Assembly (NCBI GenBank): GCA_021846225.1
Contig: JAJZCG010000020.1
Coordinates: forward strand, 1 to 36,001
Source: Pseudomonadota bacterium
Lineage (GTDB): Bacteria > Pseudomonadota > Alphaproteobacteria > Acetobacterales > Acetobacteraceae
DNA length: 36,001 nt
Direction of reading: 5' to 3'
Shown here: piece by piece, positions 23,928 through 32,720 of the stretch
How positions within the stretch are numbered: the stretch's first letter is position 1
Layout of the letters: every line of letters begins with the position of its first letter
Position numbers and translations under genes: made by a program
The notes under the pieces: generated by a model
The model's database searches: none
What the model was told of the DNA's origin: nothing
What the model saw: the letters and a program-made list of their open reading frames with translations, nothing else

Positions 23928-24706
23928 TGCTGAAATTTGCCGCTAATCTCACGATGATGTTCACCGAATGGCCGTTTCTGGACCGCTTTGGCGCGGCGGC
24001 CGATACCGGGTTCCAGGCGGTGGAATATCTCTTCCCTTATGATCACCCGCCGGAAGCCATTGCCTCCCGCTTGCAGCGCAATGGGCTGACTCAGGCGCTG
24101 TTCAACATGCCGCCAGGCGATTGGGCGGCGGGGGAGCGCGGCATGGCCGCCCTGCCCGGCCGGTTCGAGGAGTTGAAGGCGAGTGTGCAAACAGCCCTCC
24201 TGTACGCCCAGGCAACCGGCGCGAAGCGGCTGCACCTTATGGCGGGCATTGCGAACCGGGATAATCCCGCGGCGGCTGCAAGCTACGAAACGGCGGTAAC
24301 CTACGCGGCGGAACAGCTGGCGGAACATGGCGTCGAGCTTTTGCTGGAGCCGATTAACGCCCGCAGCATGCCGGGATATTTCCTCAATGATTACCCCTAT
24401 GCCGAGGCGTTGATTAAGCGGCTTGGATTGAGGAATCTGCGGTTGCAATTCGATATTTTTCATCGCCAGATTATGCACGGCGATGTATCGGCCGCGCTGA
24501 CCCGGCTGATGCCGATGATCGGCCATGTGCAGGTGGCCAGTGTACCGCTGCGCAATGAGCCCAATACCGGTGAATTGAACGATGGCCATATTTTCGCGAT
24601 GCTTGAAAAATTGAATTATGGCGGCTTCATCGGGTGTGAGTATAATCCGCGCGCCGGAACGCTGGCCGGACTCGGGTGGCTGCACGATGCAGGAGCAAAG
24701 CAATGA
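23927..24706 (+). CDS. otnI: 2-oxo-tetronate isomerase (hydroxypyruvate isomerase-like)
   Basis: A 259-residue TIM-barrel protein of the hydroxypyruvate isomerase family (YgbM). In the tetronate pathway it interconverts 2-oxo- and 3-oxo-tetronate. It opens KFAANLTMMFTEWPFLDRF, typical of the family. Metal-site blocks are ELLLEPINARSMPGYFL (Glu), LQFDIFHRQIMHGD (Asp, His) and GCEYNPRAGT (Glu). The start is the ATG at 23927 overlapping the ltnD stop; the TTG just before it is not needed. It overlaps otnK by four bases. An ordinary hydroxypyruvate isomerase is the alternative, but the gene order favours OtnI. Confidence 0.9.
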   Translation: MLKFAANLTMMFTEWPFLDRFGAAADTGFQAVEYLFPYDHPPEAIASRLQRNGLTQALFNMPPGDWAAGERGMAALPGRFEELKASVQTALLYAQATGAKRLHLMAGIANRDNPAAAASYETAVTYAAEQLAEHGVELLLEPINARSMPGYFLNDYPYAEALIKRLGLRNLRLQFDIFHRQIMHGDVSAALTRLMPMIGHVQVASVPLRNEPNTGELNDGHIFAMLEKLNYGGFIGCEYNPRAGTLAGLGWLHDAGAKQ

Positions 24707-25971
24707 GTCTGCGCCTTGGCTGCATCGCTGATGATTACACTGGCGCCTCCGACCTTGCGAACACGCTGACACGCAACGGCCTGCGGACCGTGCAGACGAT
24801 TGGTATTCCTGAGGCAGGCTTGCCCCTGGAGGGCGTTGATGCTGTGGTCATCTCACTGAAAAGCCGGTCTATCGCGGCAGCAGATGCGGTTGCCAGCACC
24901 CGCGCCGCGGCGCGCTGGCTGCGGGGCCAGGGTGCGGCGCATGTGATGTTCAAAATATGTTCCACATTCGATTCAACGGATGCTGGCAATATAGGGCCGG
25001 TAACCTTGGCCTTGCAGGAGGACTGCGGCGCCGAAACTCTGTTGGTCACGCCTGCATTTCCTGAAACCGGCCGCACCGTTTACCAGGGCCATTTGTTCGT
25101 GAACGGCATCCCGTTGAACGAAAGCCCGTTGAAAGATCATCCGCTAAACCCAATGCGCGATTCCAACTTGGTGCGCGTGCTGCAGCGCCAGTGCGGTGAT
25201 GCGCAAATCGGGCTCATCGACGTGGAGGTTGTCGCGCGCGGGGCTGAAGCCATTTTGGCGCGCCAGCGTGAACTCGCCAAACAGCATCGCGGCATCGCGA
25301 TGATCGATGCCATCAGGGAGAGCGACCTGCTAGCGATCGGCGCTGCCGCCATCGGACAGAAACTTTCTGTTGGCGCATCCGGGCTGGGCCTGGGGCTTGC
25401 ACGCGCGCTTGCTGCGAACAGCACTGCGAAGCTGGAGGATGCAGGCGCGCCGGTTGGTGGCTTTGCGGCCTGCCTGGTGGGAAGTTGTTCAACAGCCACG
25501 CTGGAGCAGATTGAAGCCGCTGCACAGTTTCTGCCAGTTCTGCGCCTGCGGACTGAAAACATGCTGGATAATTCGGCAGAAATCTCAGAGGCGCTGGAAT
25601 GGGCCGCGGCACGGCTCGCCGCTGGCCCGGTATTGATCGCCAGCAGCGGCTCGCCAGACGAGGTGGCGCGGATGCAGGAACGCTACGGGCGCGAGCGCAC
25701 CGGCCATGCGATTGAACAAGCGATGGCTGCCATTGCCGCCGGTCTTGTGGCACGCGGCGTTAAGCGCCTGGTTGTTGGCGGTGGCGAGACCTCCGGCGCG
25801 GTGATAAACCGCTTGGGGATATCAGCCTTTCAGCTTGGCCCCGAAATTGCCTCCGGCGTGCCTGTGTTGCGCAGCCTGGGCGGGAAGGATGGGGACATGT
25901 TGCTGGCTCTGAAATCGGGTAATTTCGGCGGGCGGGATTTCTTCATGCGCGCACTGGCGATGATGCACTGA
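24703..25971 (+). CDS. otnK: 3-oxo-tetronate kinase (DUF1537 family)
   Basis: A 422-residue four-carbon acid sugar kinase (YgbK/OtnK), which phosphorylates 3-oxo-tetronate at C4 before OtnC decarboxylates it. The N-terminal domain begins LGCIADDYTGASDLAN, the family signature, with FKICSTFDSTDAGNIGP for substrate binding and PAFPETGRTVYQGHLFVNG after it. The C-terminal nucleotide-binding domain has VVGGGETSGAVINRLGI. The start at 24703 has AGGAG nine bases upstream and overlaps otnI by ATGA. A terminator follows six bases after its stop. ltnD, otnI and otnK are thus one operon of three. Confidence 0.94.
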   Translation: MSLRLGCIADDYTGASDLANTLTRNGLRTVQTIGIPEAGLPLEGVDAVVISLKSRSIAAADAVASTRAAARWLRGQGAAHVMFKICSTFDSTDAGNIGPVTLALQEDCGAETLLVTPAFPETGRTVYQGHLFVNGIPLNESPLKDHPLNPMRDSNLVRVLQRQCGDAQIGLIDVEVVARGAEAILARQRELAKQHRGIAMIDAIRESDLLAIGAAAIGQKLSVGASGLGLGLARALAANSTAKLEDAGAPVGGFAACLVGSCSTATLEQIEAAAQFLPVLRLRTENMLDNSAEISEALEWAAARLAAGPVLIASSGSPDEVARMQERYGRERTGHAIEQAMAAIAAGLVARGVKRLVVGGGETSGAVINRLGISAFQLGPEIASGVPVLRSLGGKDGDMLLALKSGNFGGRDFFMRALAMMH

Positions 25972-25977
25972 CGAAAA

Positions 25978-26002
25978 CACGGCCTGTTGTGAACAGGCCG
26001 TG
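25978..26002. terminator. Terminator between convergent operons
   Basis: CACGGCCTGTT, loop GTG, AACAGGCCGTG: a perfect 11-bp stem. On the minus strand it is followed by TTTT, so it best fits termination of the operon ending at 26035. On the plus strand it lies just after otnK and may stop both. Confidence 0.85.
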
Positions 26003-26034
26003 CCGCCAAAAAACACGAGGGATTTAAGTTTTTT

Positions 26035-26949
26035 TCAGCTTGGCTCTGGTTTAATGCCGTTGAGATTTGCAACAATATCCGAGAGCATCGGCACATAGTC
26101 CTCACCCCGCCCGGCACCTACGGCGAGCGCATAGGAATTGCGTACCGCGGCGGAAACAGGATTCGCGGCGCCGGCGTTGGTGGCGAAGGCAGAGAGGTAA
26201 GTAAGATCCTTCAGCGCATTATTGAGCGTGAATTTATGCGCATCACGATCACGTTCAATCACATATTTGAAAAATGTCTGATAGAATGGACAGTCCATTC
26301 GGCCGCCCCGGATCACCTGATCGAATATATCCGCGCGTAATCCAGCTTTGGCGCCCAGCATCAACGCTTCCGAATAGAGCGCGCCATAACCCAGAGAGAT
26401 GAAATTATTCAGCAATTTCATCGTGTGGCCAGTTCCGGTTGGGCCGGTATGGACCATGCGTTGCGAAAACGATTCGATAATCGGCTTCACGCGGGCGACA
26501 TCCTCATCCGCCCCGCCGATCATAACATCGAGCGTACCGGCCCAAGCATCTTTCGGCGTCCGGCTGAGCGGGGCGTCGATCAACGTGATGTCGCGGCCTG
26601 CGAGTTCCCCCGCCAGCGCGGTGGTGACGGATGGGTCGGAGGTTGAGCAATCAACGATCAACAGCTTTTTCCCTGCCGCCGCCAGGCCATTTTCGCCATT
26701 GATAAGCGAGATCACCTGGGGACTGCCCGTGACACAGAGAAAGACGATGTCGACTGCTTGCGCCAACGCCTTTGCGGAACTTGCTTCCGCGGCGCCACGC
26801 GCCAGCAGATCCTCAACCGGCACCCGGTTACGATTTCCAAGTACCGTAAGATGATAACCGGCTTCGAGAATATTCTTCGCCATGCCGTGGCCCATCAGCC
26901 CTACGCCGATGAAGCCGATCCGCTCGGAGGTATTCGGGTTATTTGACAT
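26035..26949 (-). CDS. Second hydroxyisobutyrate dehydrogenase-family enzyme
   Basis: A 304-residue NAD(P)-dependent dehydrogenase of the 3-hydroxyisobutyrate/tartronate-semialdehyde reductase family. It has RIGFIGVGLMGHGMAKNI (dinucleotide site) and catalytic Lys in HTMKLLNNFISLG. The substrate loop reads DAPLSRTPKDAWAGTLDVMIGG, where the family normally has DAPVSGG. This SGG-to-SRT change suggests a different substrate from LtnD at 22998. It is the last gene of the ABC transporter operon and overlaps the epimerase-like gene by 11 bases. The start at 26949 is chosen because the open frame upstream lies inside that gene. A role in oxidising or reducing the imported compound is inferred. Confidence 0.85.
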   Translation of the reverse strand: MSNNPNTSERIGFIGVGLMGHGMAKNILEAGYHLTVLGNRNRVPVEDLLARGAAEASSAKALAQAVDIVFLCVTGSPQVISLINGENGLAAAGKKLLIVDCSTSDPSVTTALAGELAGRDITLIDAPLSRTPKDAWAGTLDVMIGGADEDVARVKPIIESFSQRMVHTGPTGTGHTMKLLNNFISLGYGALYSEALMLGAKAGLRADIFDQVIRGGRMDCPFYQTFFKYVIERDRDAHKFTLNNALKDLTYLSAFATNAGAANPVSAAVRNSYALAVGAGRGEDYVPMLSDIVANLNGIKPEPS

Positions 26950-27826
26950 AGTCGCGCCAGAAATGAGCTTGTTTGAATCCGAGGACATCGCATGTTTTCC
27001 GGTTGGAGAGGAGTGTTTCAAATTCCCCGAGCGTGCCGCGCACCGGCGCGTTCGGATAGAAACGCCGAAGCAACTCAGCTGTTGGAAGGTCGGACGAGGT
27101 ATCGCCGCTGACGCCGTTGAATACCTGGAAGCCCAGACCGTCCTTCTCGATCCCAAGCCGGGTGATCTCACCTAGATCACGCGCGTCAATGTAGCTCCAC
27201 GCGATCCGCTTGCGGAAGCCCGGATCAGCAAAAAATTTGGGAAAGTTCGCATACTCATGAGGCTCGATTACATTGCCGATACGGATTGAATAAATATCGA
27301 TCCCAGAGCGCAGCGCAAAAGCCTTGGCGGTATTCTCGTTACAAAGTTTGGAGAGCGCGTAACTATCCATCGGATCAACCGGGTATTCCTCATCAAGCGG
27401 AAAATAAACCGGGTCGCGTGGTTCATTGGCGAAAACAAGTCCGTAAATCGTCTCGCTGGAGGCAATGATGACTTTTTTGATGCCAAGCTTCACCGCAGCT
27501 TCGATGACATTATAGGTGCTGAGTGTGTTGATGCGGAACACCTCGTTATCGGGCGTGATCATGATGCGCGGGATCGCGGCAAAATGCACGACCGCATCAA
27601 TTGGCTCAGGCCGCAGCGAGGCATCGAATTCATGCAGGCCGGTATAGCTCGACAGTGCATTGAATACCTGCCCCTGATCGGTGAGGTCCGTGATCAAGGT
27701 ACGGACTTGCGGATTATCAAGCGGCTTGGTGTCGATATTCAGAACGCGGTAACCGTGCTCGACGAGATACTGCACGGCGTGCTTTCCCGCCTTACCGCTG
27801 CCGCCTGTAAATACTATCCGTTTCAT
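26939..27826 (-). CDS. NAD-dependent epimerase/dehydratase-family oxidoreductase
   Basis: A 295-residue extended short-chain dehydrogenase. The nucleotide site is RIVFTGGSGKAGKHAV at the N-terminus. The active site shows IIASSETIYG and the YALSK Tyr/Lys pair, with HFAAIPR for the cofactor loop. The family includes sugar epimerases, aldose/uronate dehydrogenases and D-erythronate dehydrogenase (DenD). In this context, co-transcribed with a sugar importer and co-regulated with the tetronate pathway, oxidation of a sugar or sugar acid is more likely than UDP-sugar epimerisation. The sequence alone does not settle this. It starts 69 bases after the binding-protein gene. Confidence 0.82.
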   Translation of the reverse strand: MKRIVFTGGSGKAGKHAVQYLVEHGYRVLNIDTKPLDNPQVRTLITDLTDQGQVFNALSSYTGLHEFDASLRPEPIDAVVHFAAIPRIMITPDNEVFRINTLSTYNVIEAAVKLGIKKVIIASSETIYGLVFANEPRDPVYFPLDEEYPVDPMDSYALSKLCNENTAKAFALRSGIDIYSIRIGNVIEPHEYANFPKFFADPGFRKRIAWSYIDARDLGEITRLGIEKDGLGFQVFNGVSGDTSSDLPTAELLRRFYPNAPVRGTLGEFETLLSNRKTCDVLGFKQAHFWRDYVK

Positions 27827-27854
27827 TCACTGCTCTCCATGGTATGTAGGTTTT

Positions 27855-27882
27855 ATCCGCCGGTTTTCTTCAACCGGCGGAT
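27855..27882 (-). terminator. Stem-loop between binding-protein and epimerase genes
   Basis: ATCCGCCGGTT, loop TTCTTC, AACCGGCGGAT: a perfect 11-bp stem 14 bases after the binding-protein stop. On the transcribed minus strand no U-tract follows. It therefore more likely protects the upstream mRNA and lowers downstream expression than fully stops transcription. Such hairpins are common after binding-protein genes. Confidence 0.6.
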
Positions 27883-27895
27883 TGTCCCGATGGCT

Positions 27896-28891
27896 TTAAA
27901 AGTTGTATTTATCGATATTTTCAGCCGTAAAAACAAGTGGCTTGCTGAAGATGATCACCTTGTTATTGACAGTATAGGTGCCAAGCCCCGGCACGGTAAA
28001 GGTGTCATCGGATTTCAGTGCATGATTGGCGGCGAGACGCGCCACGTACATGACCAGCTTGCCTTCCCCCACCTCATCCCAAAGCGGGCTGGCCTTGATG
28101 ACGCCATCCTTGACGTATTGACGGATCGAGTTCGGATCACTCGCGCCGGTTGCGAAAACCTTCCCCTGAAGGCCAAGTTTTTCAATCGCCGCGGCAGCAC
28201 CCACTTCCGCCGCGCCATCGGGGGCGATAATCGCGGTTACCTGCGGATAGGCATGCAGAATATTCAAGCCTGCGGACAGCGACAGCGATGGGCTCGACTG
28301 GCCATATTGCGTCGTCACGATTTTCATATTTGGATAGGTTGCTGCCATATAGGTTTTTACCGCACCCAACCACGCATTTTGAATAGCCGCATCAGGCGTT
28401 GAGGACAAAATGGCGACTTGCGCGTTCGGGCCTGCATAGGCTTCAACCGAGTCTACCAACGCCTTGCCCATCGCCGGATAAGCAGTATTTTGAATGAAGA
28501 AATCACGCGCATCGGGCGAAACATCGGAATCATAGCTCACCACGGCGATACCTTGGGCCATCGCCCGCTTCAGCGACGGCGCAAGCTCCGTCGGATTGTT
28601 CGATGTCACCGTGATCGCATCAAACTTCCGCGCAACCAGGCTGTTGATGATGTCAACCTGACCTTGGGCCGATGCTGTCACCGGACCGGTGTAGAGAAAA
28701 TTGATGTTGAGCGATTTCGCGGCTTCAATCGCCCCTTGCTCGTTGGCCTTGAAGACCGAAAGCCCGATCAGCTTTGGTACCATCGCAACTTTGATGGTCT
28801 TGGACGTATCAATTGTCGTCTGTGCTTGAGCGGCCGTTGCCATGGCGCCCAGGCTGGCGGAAACCAATAACATTTTGATAAGTGACTTCAT
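27896..28891 (-). CDS. Sugar ABC transporter periplasmic binding protein (RbsB/RhaS/LsrB-like)
   Basis: A 331-residue periplasmic binding protein. It has a signal peptide MKSLIKMLLVSASLGAMATAAQA with cleavage near residue 23. The mature protein starts the type I sugar-binding fold with IKVAMVPKLIGLSVFKANEQGA, then SLVARKFDAITVTSNNP and YDSDVSPDARDFFIQN. These blocks are closest to the rhamnose/AI-2/ribose subfamily. The ligand is not known; a C4-C5 sugar, sugar acid or alditol is inferred from operon neighbours. The start at 28891 is favoured over one 13 codons upstream by an AGGGA site and the signal peptide. It is transcribed after both permease genes. Confidence 0.92.
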   Translation of the reverse strand: MKSLIKMLLVSASLGAMATAAQAQTTIDTSKTIKVAMVPKLIGLSVFKANEQGAIEAAKSLNINFLYTGPVTASAQGQVDIINSLVARKFDAITVTSNNPTELAPSLKRAMAQGIAVVSYDSDVSPDARDFFIQNTAYPAMGKALVDSVEAYAGPNAQVAILSSTPDAAIQNAWLGAVKTYMAATYPNMKIVTTQYGQSSPSLSLSAGLNILHAYPQVTAIIAPDGAAEVGAAAAIEKLGLQGKVFATGASDPNSIRQYVKDGVIKASPLWDEVGEGKLVMYVARLAANHALKSDDTFTVPGLGTYTVNNKVIIFSKPLVFTAENIDKYNF

Positions 28892-28948
28892 AATATCCCT
28901 ACATGAGTTTTTTGTTATCGTCGCAGGCACGTAATCCGGTGTTTTGTT

Positions 28949-29965
28949 CTAGGATTTGGAAGCCATACGCTCCGGCGGGCGCAAAGAGGATAAGCGCCGG
29001 ATTATAGAACCAAGATCAAAACCCCGGCTGGAGAAAAGATTTTTTATCGCGATGGATGAGAGCAAAATCGCGCCGATCAGCATTGTTGTCACCATGTCTG
29101 AAAATCCGGCGATCAGCATCCCCTGGCGAAGAACACCAAGGATCATCACCGCGAGAGTTACGCCGAGAATCCCACCTTCGCCGCCGAATATACTGATGCC
29201 ACCCAGCACGACCATGGTGATCGAAGTCAGCAGCAGGATGTCGCCCATATCGGCACGGACGGCATCGTAATACGAGGCGAGAACAATGCCCGCGAAAGCT
29301 GCCATCACGCCGCTGATGCAATAGGCACGGCGCTCAACAGAGGCAACAGAAACGCCAGCATAATGCGCCGCATCCCGGTTGTAGCCGATCATCACCAGCC
29401 GCCGTCCATATCCGGTGCGGGTAATCAGTCCTGAAAATCCGATGGCCATGACAATGAATATCACCAGCTGTACAGGTAGCCAGCCCGCTATTGCGCCGGT
29501 TCCAAGTTCGCCGAATGCGTGGCCGAAGCCGTAGGGTGGCGATGCGCCGGCAAGCGCGATGGCGATGCTGGAATAGATGAAATTCGTGGACAATGTCGCG
29601 ATCAGCGGTTCCACACGCAGGCGGGTGATAATCTGCCCGTTCAACCACCCAAGGCCGCCGCCGGCGCCAACCGCCAGCAACACCGCAAGCCATGTATTCA
29701 ACCCGTAGGATTTAATGAGAATGGCCATGATGACCGCCGCAAGCCCCGAGATGGAACCAACTGAAAGGTCAATGCCGCCGGTTAGAATCACCACCGAAAG
29801 CCCTAAAGCCACAAAGCCGAACGGCAGAAACTCTTCGGTGATGGCCAGGGTGCCGTGGAAACCATCATAGAAACCCGGTGTGAGAATGCAGAACCCTGTG
29901 AAAAGCGCCACCAAAATCGCGACCAGCGCACGGTCCCACGGCTGGCGGGGAAATAGATATTTCAT
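28949..29965 (-). CDS. Sugar ABC transporter permease (RbsC family)
   Basis: A 338-residue inner-membrane permease of the ribose-type importer family, with about eight to ten hydrophobic helices. Family marks are LGLSVVILTGGIDLSVGSISGLAAVI near the N-terminus, GWLNGQIITRLRVEPLIATLST in the middle, and TSITMVVLGGISIFGGEGGILGV near the ATPase contact region. It overlaps the preceding permease by four bases (ATGA) and precedes the binding-protein gene. Two different permeases imply a heterodimeric channel, as in rhamnose and AI-2 importers. Confidence 0.94.
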   Translation of the reverse strand: MKYLFPRQPWDRALVAILVALFTGFCILTPGFYDGFHGTLAITEEFLPFGFVALGLSVVILTGGIDLSVGSISGLAAVIMAILIKSYGLNTWLAVLLAVGAGGGLGWLNGQIITRLRVEPLIATLSTNFIYSSIAIALAGASPPYGFGHAFGELGTGAIAGWLPVQLVIFIVMAIGFSGLITRTGYGRRLVMIGYNRDAAHYAGVSVASVERRAYCISGVMAAFAGIVLASYYDAVRADMGDILLLTSITMVVLGGISIFGGEGGILGVTLAVMILGVLRQGMLIAGFSDMVTTMLIGAILLSSIAIKNLFSSRGFDLGSIIRRLSSLRPPERMASKS

Positions 29966-30963
29966 GCTTTTGAACTCCGCCTTGCGCCAAGGGTGACGGC
30001 GGCGAGGATCATCAACCCCTCACCCGCCGAATACCAGATCGCGGGAACTTGCAGAAACACCAGCGCGGTGATGACGACGCTCAGGAACACACTGCCGATG
30101 ACCGTGCCTGCAAGATTGCCCCGCCCGCCCGCGATCGCGGTGCCGCCGATCAGCGCGATCGCGATGGATTGCAGCTCCACATGGTCGCCCGTTCCCGTGG
30201 TGGCCGTGGCCGACCCGGTATAGGCCACGAACACGAGCCCGGAGAAAGCCGCCAGCGCGCCGGAGATGGTATACACAGCCAGCAGCGTGCGGCGTACCGA
30301 AATTCCGGCATTATAGGCTGCGGCGGCATTGTTGCCGATTGCCAGAATGTTGCGGCCAAATTTCATGTGGTTCAGGACGAACCAGGCCGCAGCGGCCACA
30401 GCGGCAAGCGCAAGCACGGGCGTTGGCACCGGCAGCCCGGGGATGAGATTACCGTTGCCAAACGCTGCGAAATTTGGCGAGACCTGGTCTACCTGCAACC
30501 CGTTGGAATAGATAAATGTCAGCCCGCCATACAGGCTGTAAGTCCCCAATGTTGCGATAATCGGCGGTATCTTCAACCAGGCAACCAAAAAACCGTTGAA
30601 ACTACCAAGCACGGCGCCCATTGCCAGGCAGAGCGGCAAAGCCTGCCAGAGCGGCATGCTGGAGGTGGTGGAGAGCAGCCCAAAAACCATCGCGCTCAAC
30701 CCCAGAACGGCGGAAACTGAAAGATCAATCCCGCGCGTTATGATAACGAAAGTCTGGCTGATGCCGGCCAGCCCGAGTACAACGGAGCTGAGGATCATGA
30801 ATTCGATATTGCTGAAGGACATGAAGCTTGGCCGCAGTACCCCGACCCCGAGCACCACCGCAAATATCGCAATCAGAAGCGTGACTTCACGAAGCTCCCT
30901 GCGGCGCGGCCGGGGTTTTGCGCGGTGGCCGGGCTGGGATGCGGCCGTGGCGGCGTTGCTCAT
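29962..30963 (-). CDS. Sugar ABC transporter permease (RbsC family)
   Basis: The partner permease, 333 residues, with multiple membrane helices. It carries ISQTFVIITRGIDLSVSAVLGLSAMV, GSFNGFLVAWLKIPPIIATLGTYSL, and SIAIALIGGTAIAGGRGNLAGTVIG. An Arg/Pro-rich N-terminal tail of about 28 residues (RAKPRPRRRELREVT) should lie in the cytoplasm. The start at 30963 has GGAGG nine bases upstream, inside the end of the ATPase gene. That ATPase stop lies one base before this start, so the two are translationally linked. Confidence 0.94.
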   Translation of the reverse strand: MSNAATAASQPGHRAKPRPRRRELREVTLLIAIFAVVLGVGVLRPSFMSFSNIEFMILSSVVLGLAGISQTFVIITRGIDLSVSAVLGLSAMVFGLLSTTSSMPLWQALPLCLAMGAVLGSFNGFLVAWLKIPPIIATLGTYSLYGGLTFIYSNGLQVDQVSPNFAAFGNGNLIPGLPVPTPVLALAAVAAAAWFVLNHMKFGRNILAIGNNAAAAYNAGISVRRTLLAVYTISGALAAFSGLVFVAYTGSATATTGTGDHVELQSIAIALIGGTAIAGGRGNLAGTVIGSVFLSVVITALVFLQVPAIWYSAGEGLMILAAVTLGARRSSKA

Positions 30964-30964
30964 T

Positions 30965-32479
30965 TCAATGTGCCTCCGCGCCAAGGAACGCGGCGCCGAC
31001 GCGTGCGGCGGTCACATCCGCACCCTTTAATTCGGCCGCGATTTTTCCACCGTAAATCGCAATCACCCTGTCGCATAATACGATCAACTCTTCCAATTCC
31101 GAGGAGATGACGACAATCGCCATCCCCTGCGCCGACAATTCCTCGATCAAGCGGTAAATCTCATCTTTCGCGCCGACGTCCACGCCGCGCGTCGGCTCAT
31201 CGAGAATTGCGACCTTCGGGTTCGTGCTCATCCATTTGCCGAACACGACCTTCTGCTGGTTGCCGCCCGAAAGCTGGCCGACCGGCTGATCAATCCCGCG
31301 CGCGCGCACCTGGTAGCGGCGCATGGTATCCGTGGCGATCGCAATTTCGCGTCCGCGGTTGAGGATGCCGCTCTTGCCCTGCAACCGGCCAATCTGCCCG
31401 GCGGTTGCGTTGTCACGGATCGACATGGGAAGAATCACGCCATGGCGCGCGCGGTCTTCTGGCACATACACCAGCCCGGCCTCGATAATATCACCAATTG
31501 ATGAGGTGGAGATGTCCTGGCCGGCCAAGGTTACGCTGCCGGCGGATTTTTCGCGCAAGCCGCACACCGCCTCGGCGATTTCCGTGCGGCCGGAGCCGAT
31601 CAATCCTGAAAAACCCAGGATCTCGCCGGGCCGTACATCAAAATCCACACCAGAGAACACCGGCGCGTGCGCCAGGCCGCGCACACTCAGCACCGGCTCA
31701 CCCTCAGCCTCCCGGCGAACCCGTCTGCGATCAAAAATCACCTCACGCCCCACCATGGCGCGGACCAGGCGGGCGCGGTCGAACCCGCCGCGGTCCACCT
31801 CATCGGTTACGGCACCATCGCGCAGAACGCTTACGCGGTCGCTGATCTCGCTCACCTCGTCCATGCGATGGCTGATGAAGCCAAGCGTGCAGCCCTGCGC
31901 GCGCAACCGGCGCATGATGGCGAATAAAATTCCCACCTCACGGCCGGTGAGCGGGGACGTCGGTTCATCGAACAAAATAATCCGGCAGCCGCGCAACAGC
32001 GCCTTGGCGCATTCCACAAGCTGCTGCTGGGCAATGCTCAGGTGCTTGGCATCATCACGCACATCCACATCCAGCCCGAGCGCCGAGAGGGAGTCCTGCG
32101 CCTGGCCGCGAATGGTTTTCCAGTCAATGCGGGAAGGGAACCAGCCGCGCGTGGGGAGCATCCCGAGGAACATGTTTTCCGCGACGCTCAACTCCTTCAG
32201 CAATGCCGGCTCCTGGGGAACCAGATAGATGCCGTGGCCATATGCAGCGCTAGGGTTGCGCAGGTCGAGCGCGGCGCCATCGAGGTTGATCTGCCCGGCA
32301 TCAGGCTGGTGAATTCCCGCGAGAATACGGAAAAGCGTGGATTTTCCAGCTCCGTTCTCGCCCATCAAGGTATGCACCTCGCCCGGCGCCAGAGAAAGAG
32401 AGACGTTGCGCAACACGCTGTTGGCTCCGAAGCGCTTATCAATCCCGGTTGCGGCCAACAGGCCGGGGGTGCGGCTCAT
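30965..32479 (-). CDS. Sugar ABC transporter double ATPase (RbsA family)
   Basis: A 504-residue protein with two fused nucleotide-binding domains that powers the importer. Domain 1 has Walker A GENGAGKST, the variant signature LSIAQQQLVE and Walker B IILFDEPTSPL. Domain 2 has a degenerate Walker A (GLIGSGRTE), usual for this family, then LSGGNQQK and VAILDEPTRGVDVGAKDE. The start is placed at ATG 32479 (MSRTPGLLAATG), which has AGGA just upstream and gives normal RbsA length. An open frame to a TTG at 32530 adds 17 residues without support. It is the first gene of the six-gene ABC operon. Confidence 0.93.
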   Translation of the reverse strand: MSRTPGLLAATGIDKRFGANSVLRNVSLSLAPGEVHTLMGENGAGKSTLFRILAGIHQPDAGQINLDGAALDLRNPSAAYGHGIYLVPQEPALLKELSVAENMFLGMLPTRGWFPSRIDWKTIRGQAQDSLSALGLDVDVRDDAKHLSIAQQQLVECAKALLRGCRIILFDEPTSPLTGREVGILFAIMRRLRAQGCTLGFISHRMDEVSEISDRVSVLRDGAVTDEVDRGGFDRARLVRAMVGREVIFDRRRVRREAEGEPVLSVRGLAHAPVFSGVDFDVRPGEILGFSGLIGSGRTEIAEAVCGLREKSAGSVTLAGQDISTSSIGDIIEAGLVYVPEDRARHGVILPMSIRDNATAGQIGRLQGKSGILNRGREIAIATDTMRRYQVRARGIDQPVGQLSGGNQQKVVFGKWMSTNPKVAILDEPTRGVDVGAKDEIYRLIEELSAQGMAIVVISSELEELIVLCDRVIAIYGGKIAAELKGADVTAARVGAAFLGAEAH

Positions 32480-32597
32480 CAAATCCTGCACGACGGCTTC
32501 CCGAGGCAAATTCTTTGAAATTTCCACCAATTATCGTTCCCTACGCGGACCTTGATTCTCGTATGTCAGGCCGCCGGTATGTTATACATGACCCCGA

Positions 32598-32613
32598 ATG
32601 ACAGCGCAACCAT
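32598..32613. promoter_or_regulatory. Weak LacI-type operator in lacI/ABC intergenic region
   Basis: ATGACAGCGCAACCAT differs from the 22872 operator at two positions. Its centre is 21 bp (two helical turns) from the stronger site at 32619, so cooperative binding on one face of the helix is plausible. Confidence 0.55.
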
Positions 32614-32618
32614 GAATT

Positions 32619-32634
32619 TTGATAGCGCTACCAT
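32619..32634. promoter_or_regulatory. LacI-type operator in lacI/ABC intergenic region
   Basis: TTGATAGCGCTACCAT matches the operator at 22872-22887 in 15 of 16 bases. It lies about 90 bases before lacI and about 140 before the ABC operon, so it may control both the regulator itself and the importer. Confidence 0.78.
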
Positions 32635-32720
32635 TTTTCTTTTTCTCTCCCCTGGACGAGACCAGCAAGAGCAAGTAAACATGCGCGGAACCGCCCAAGG
32701 CCATAGAAAGACAAGGCATT

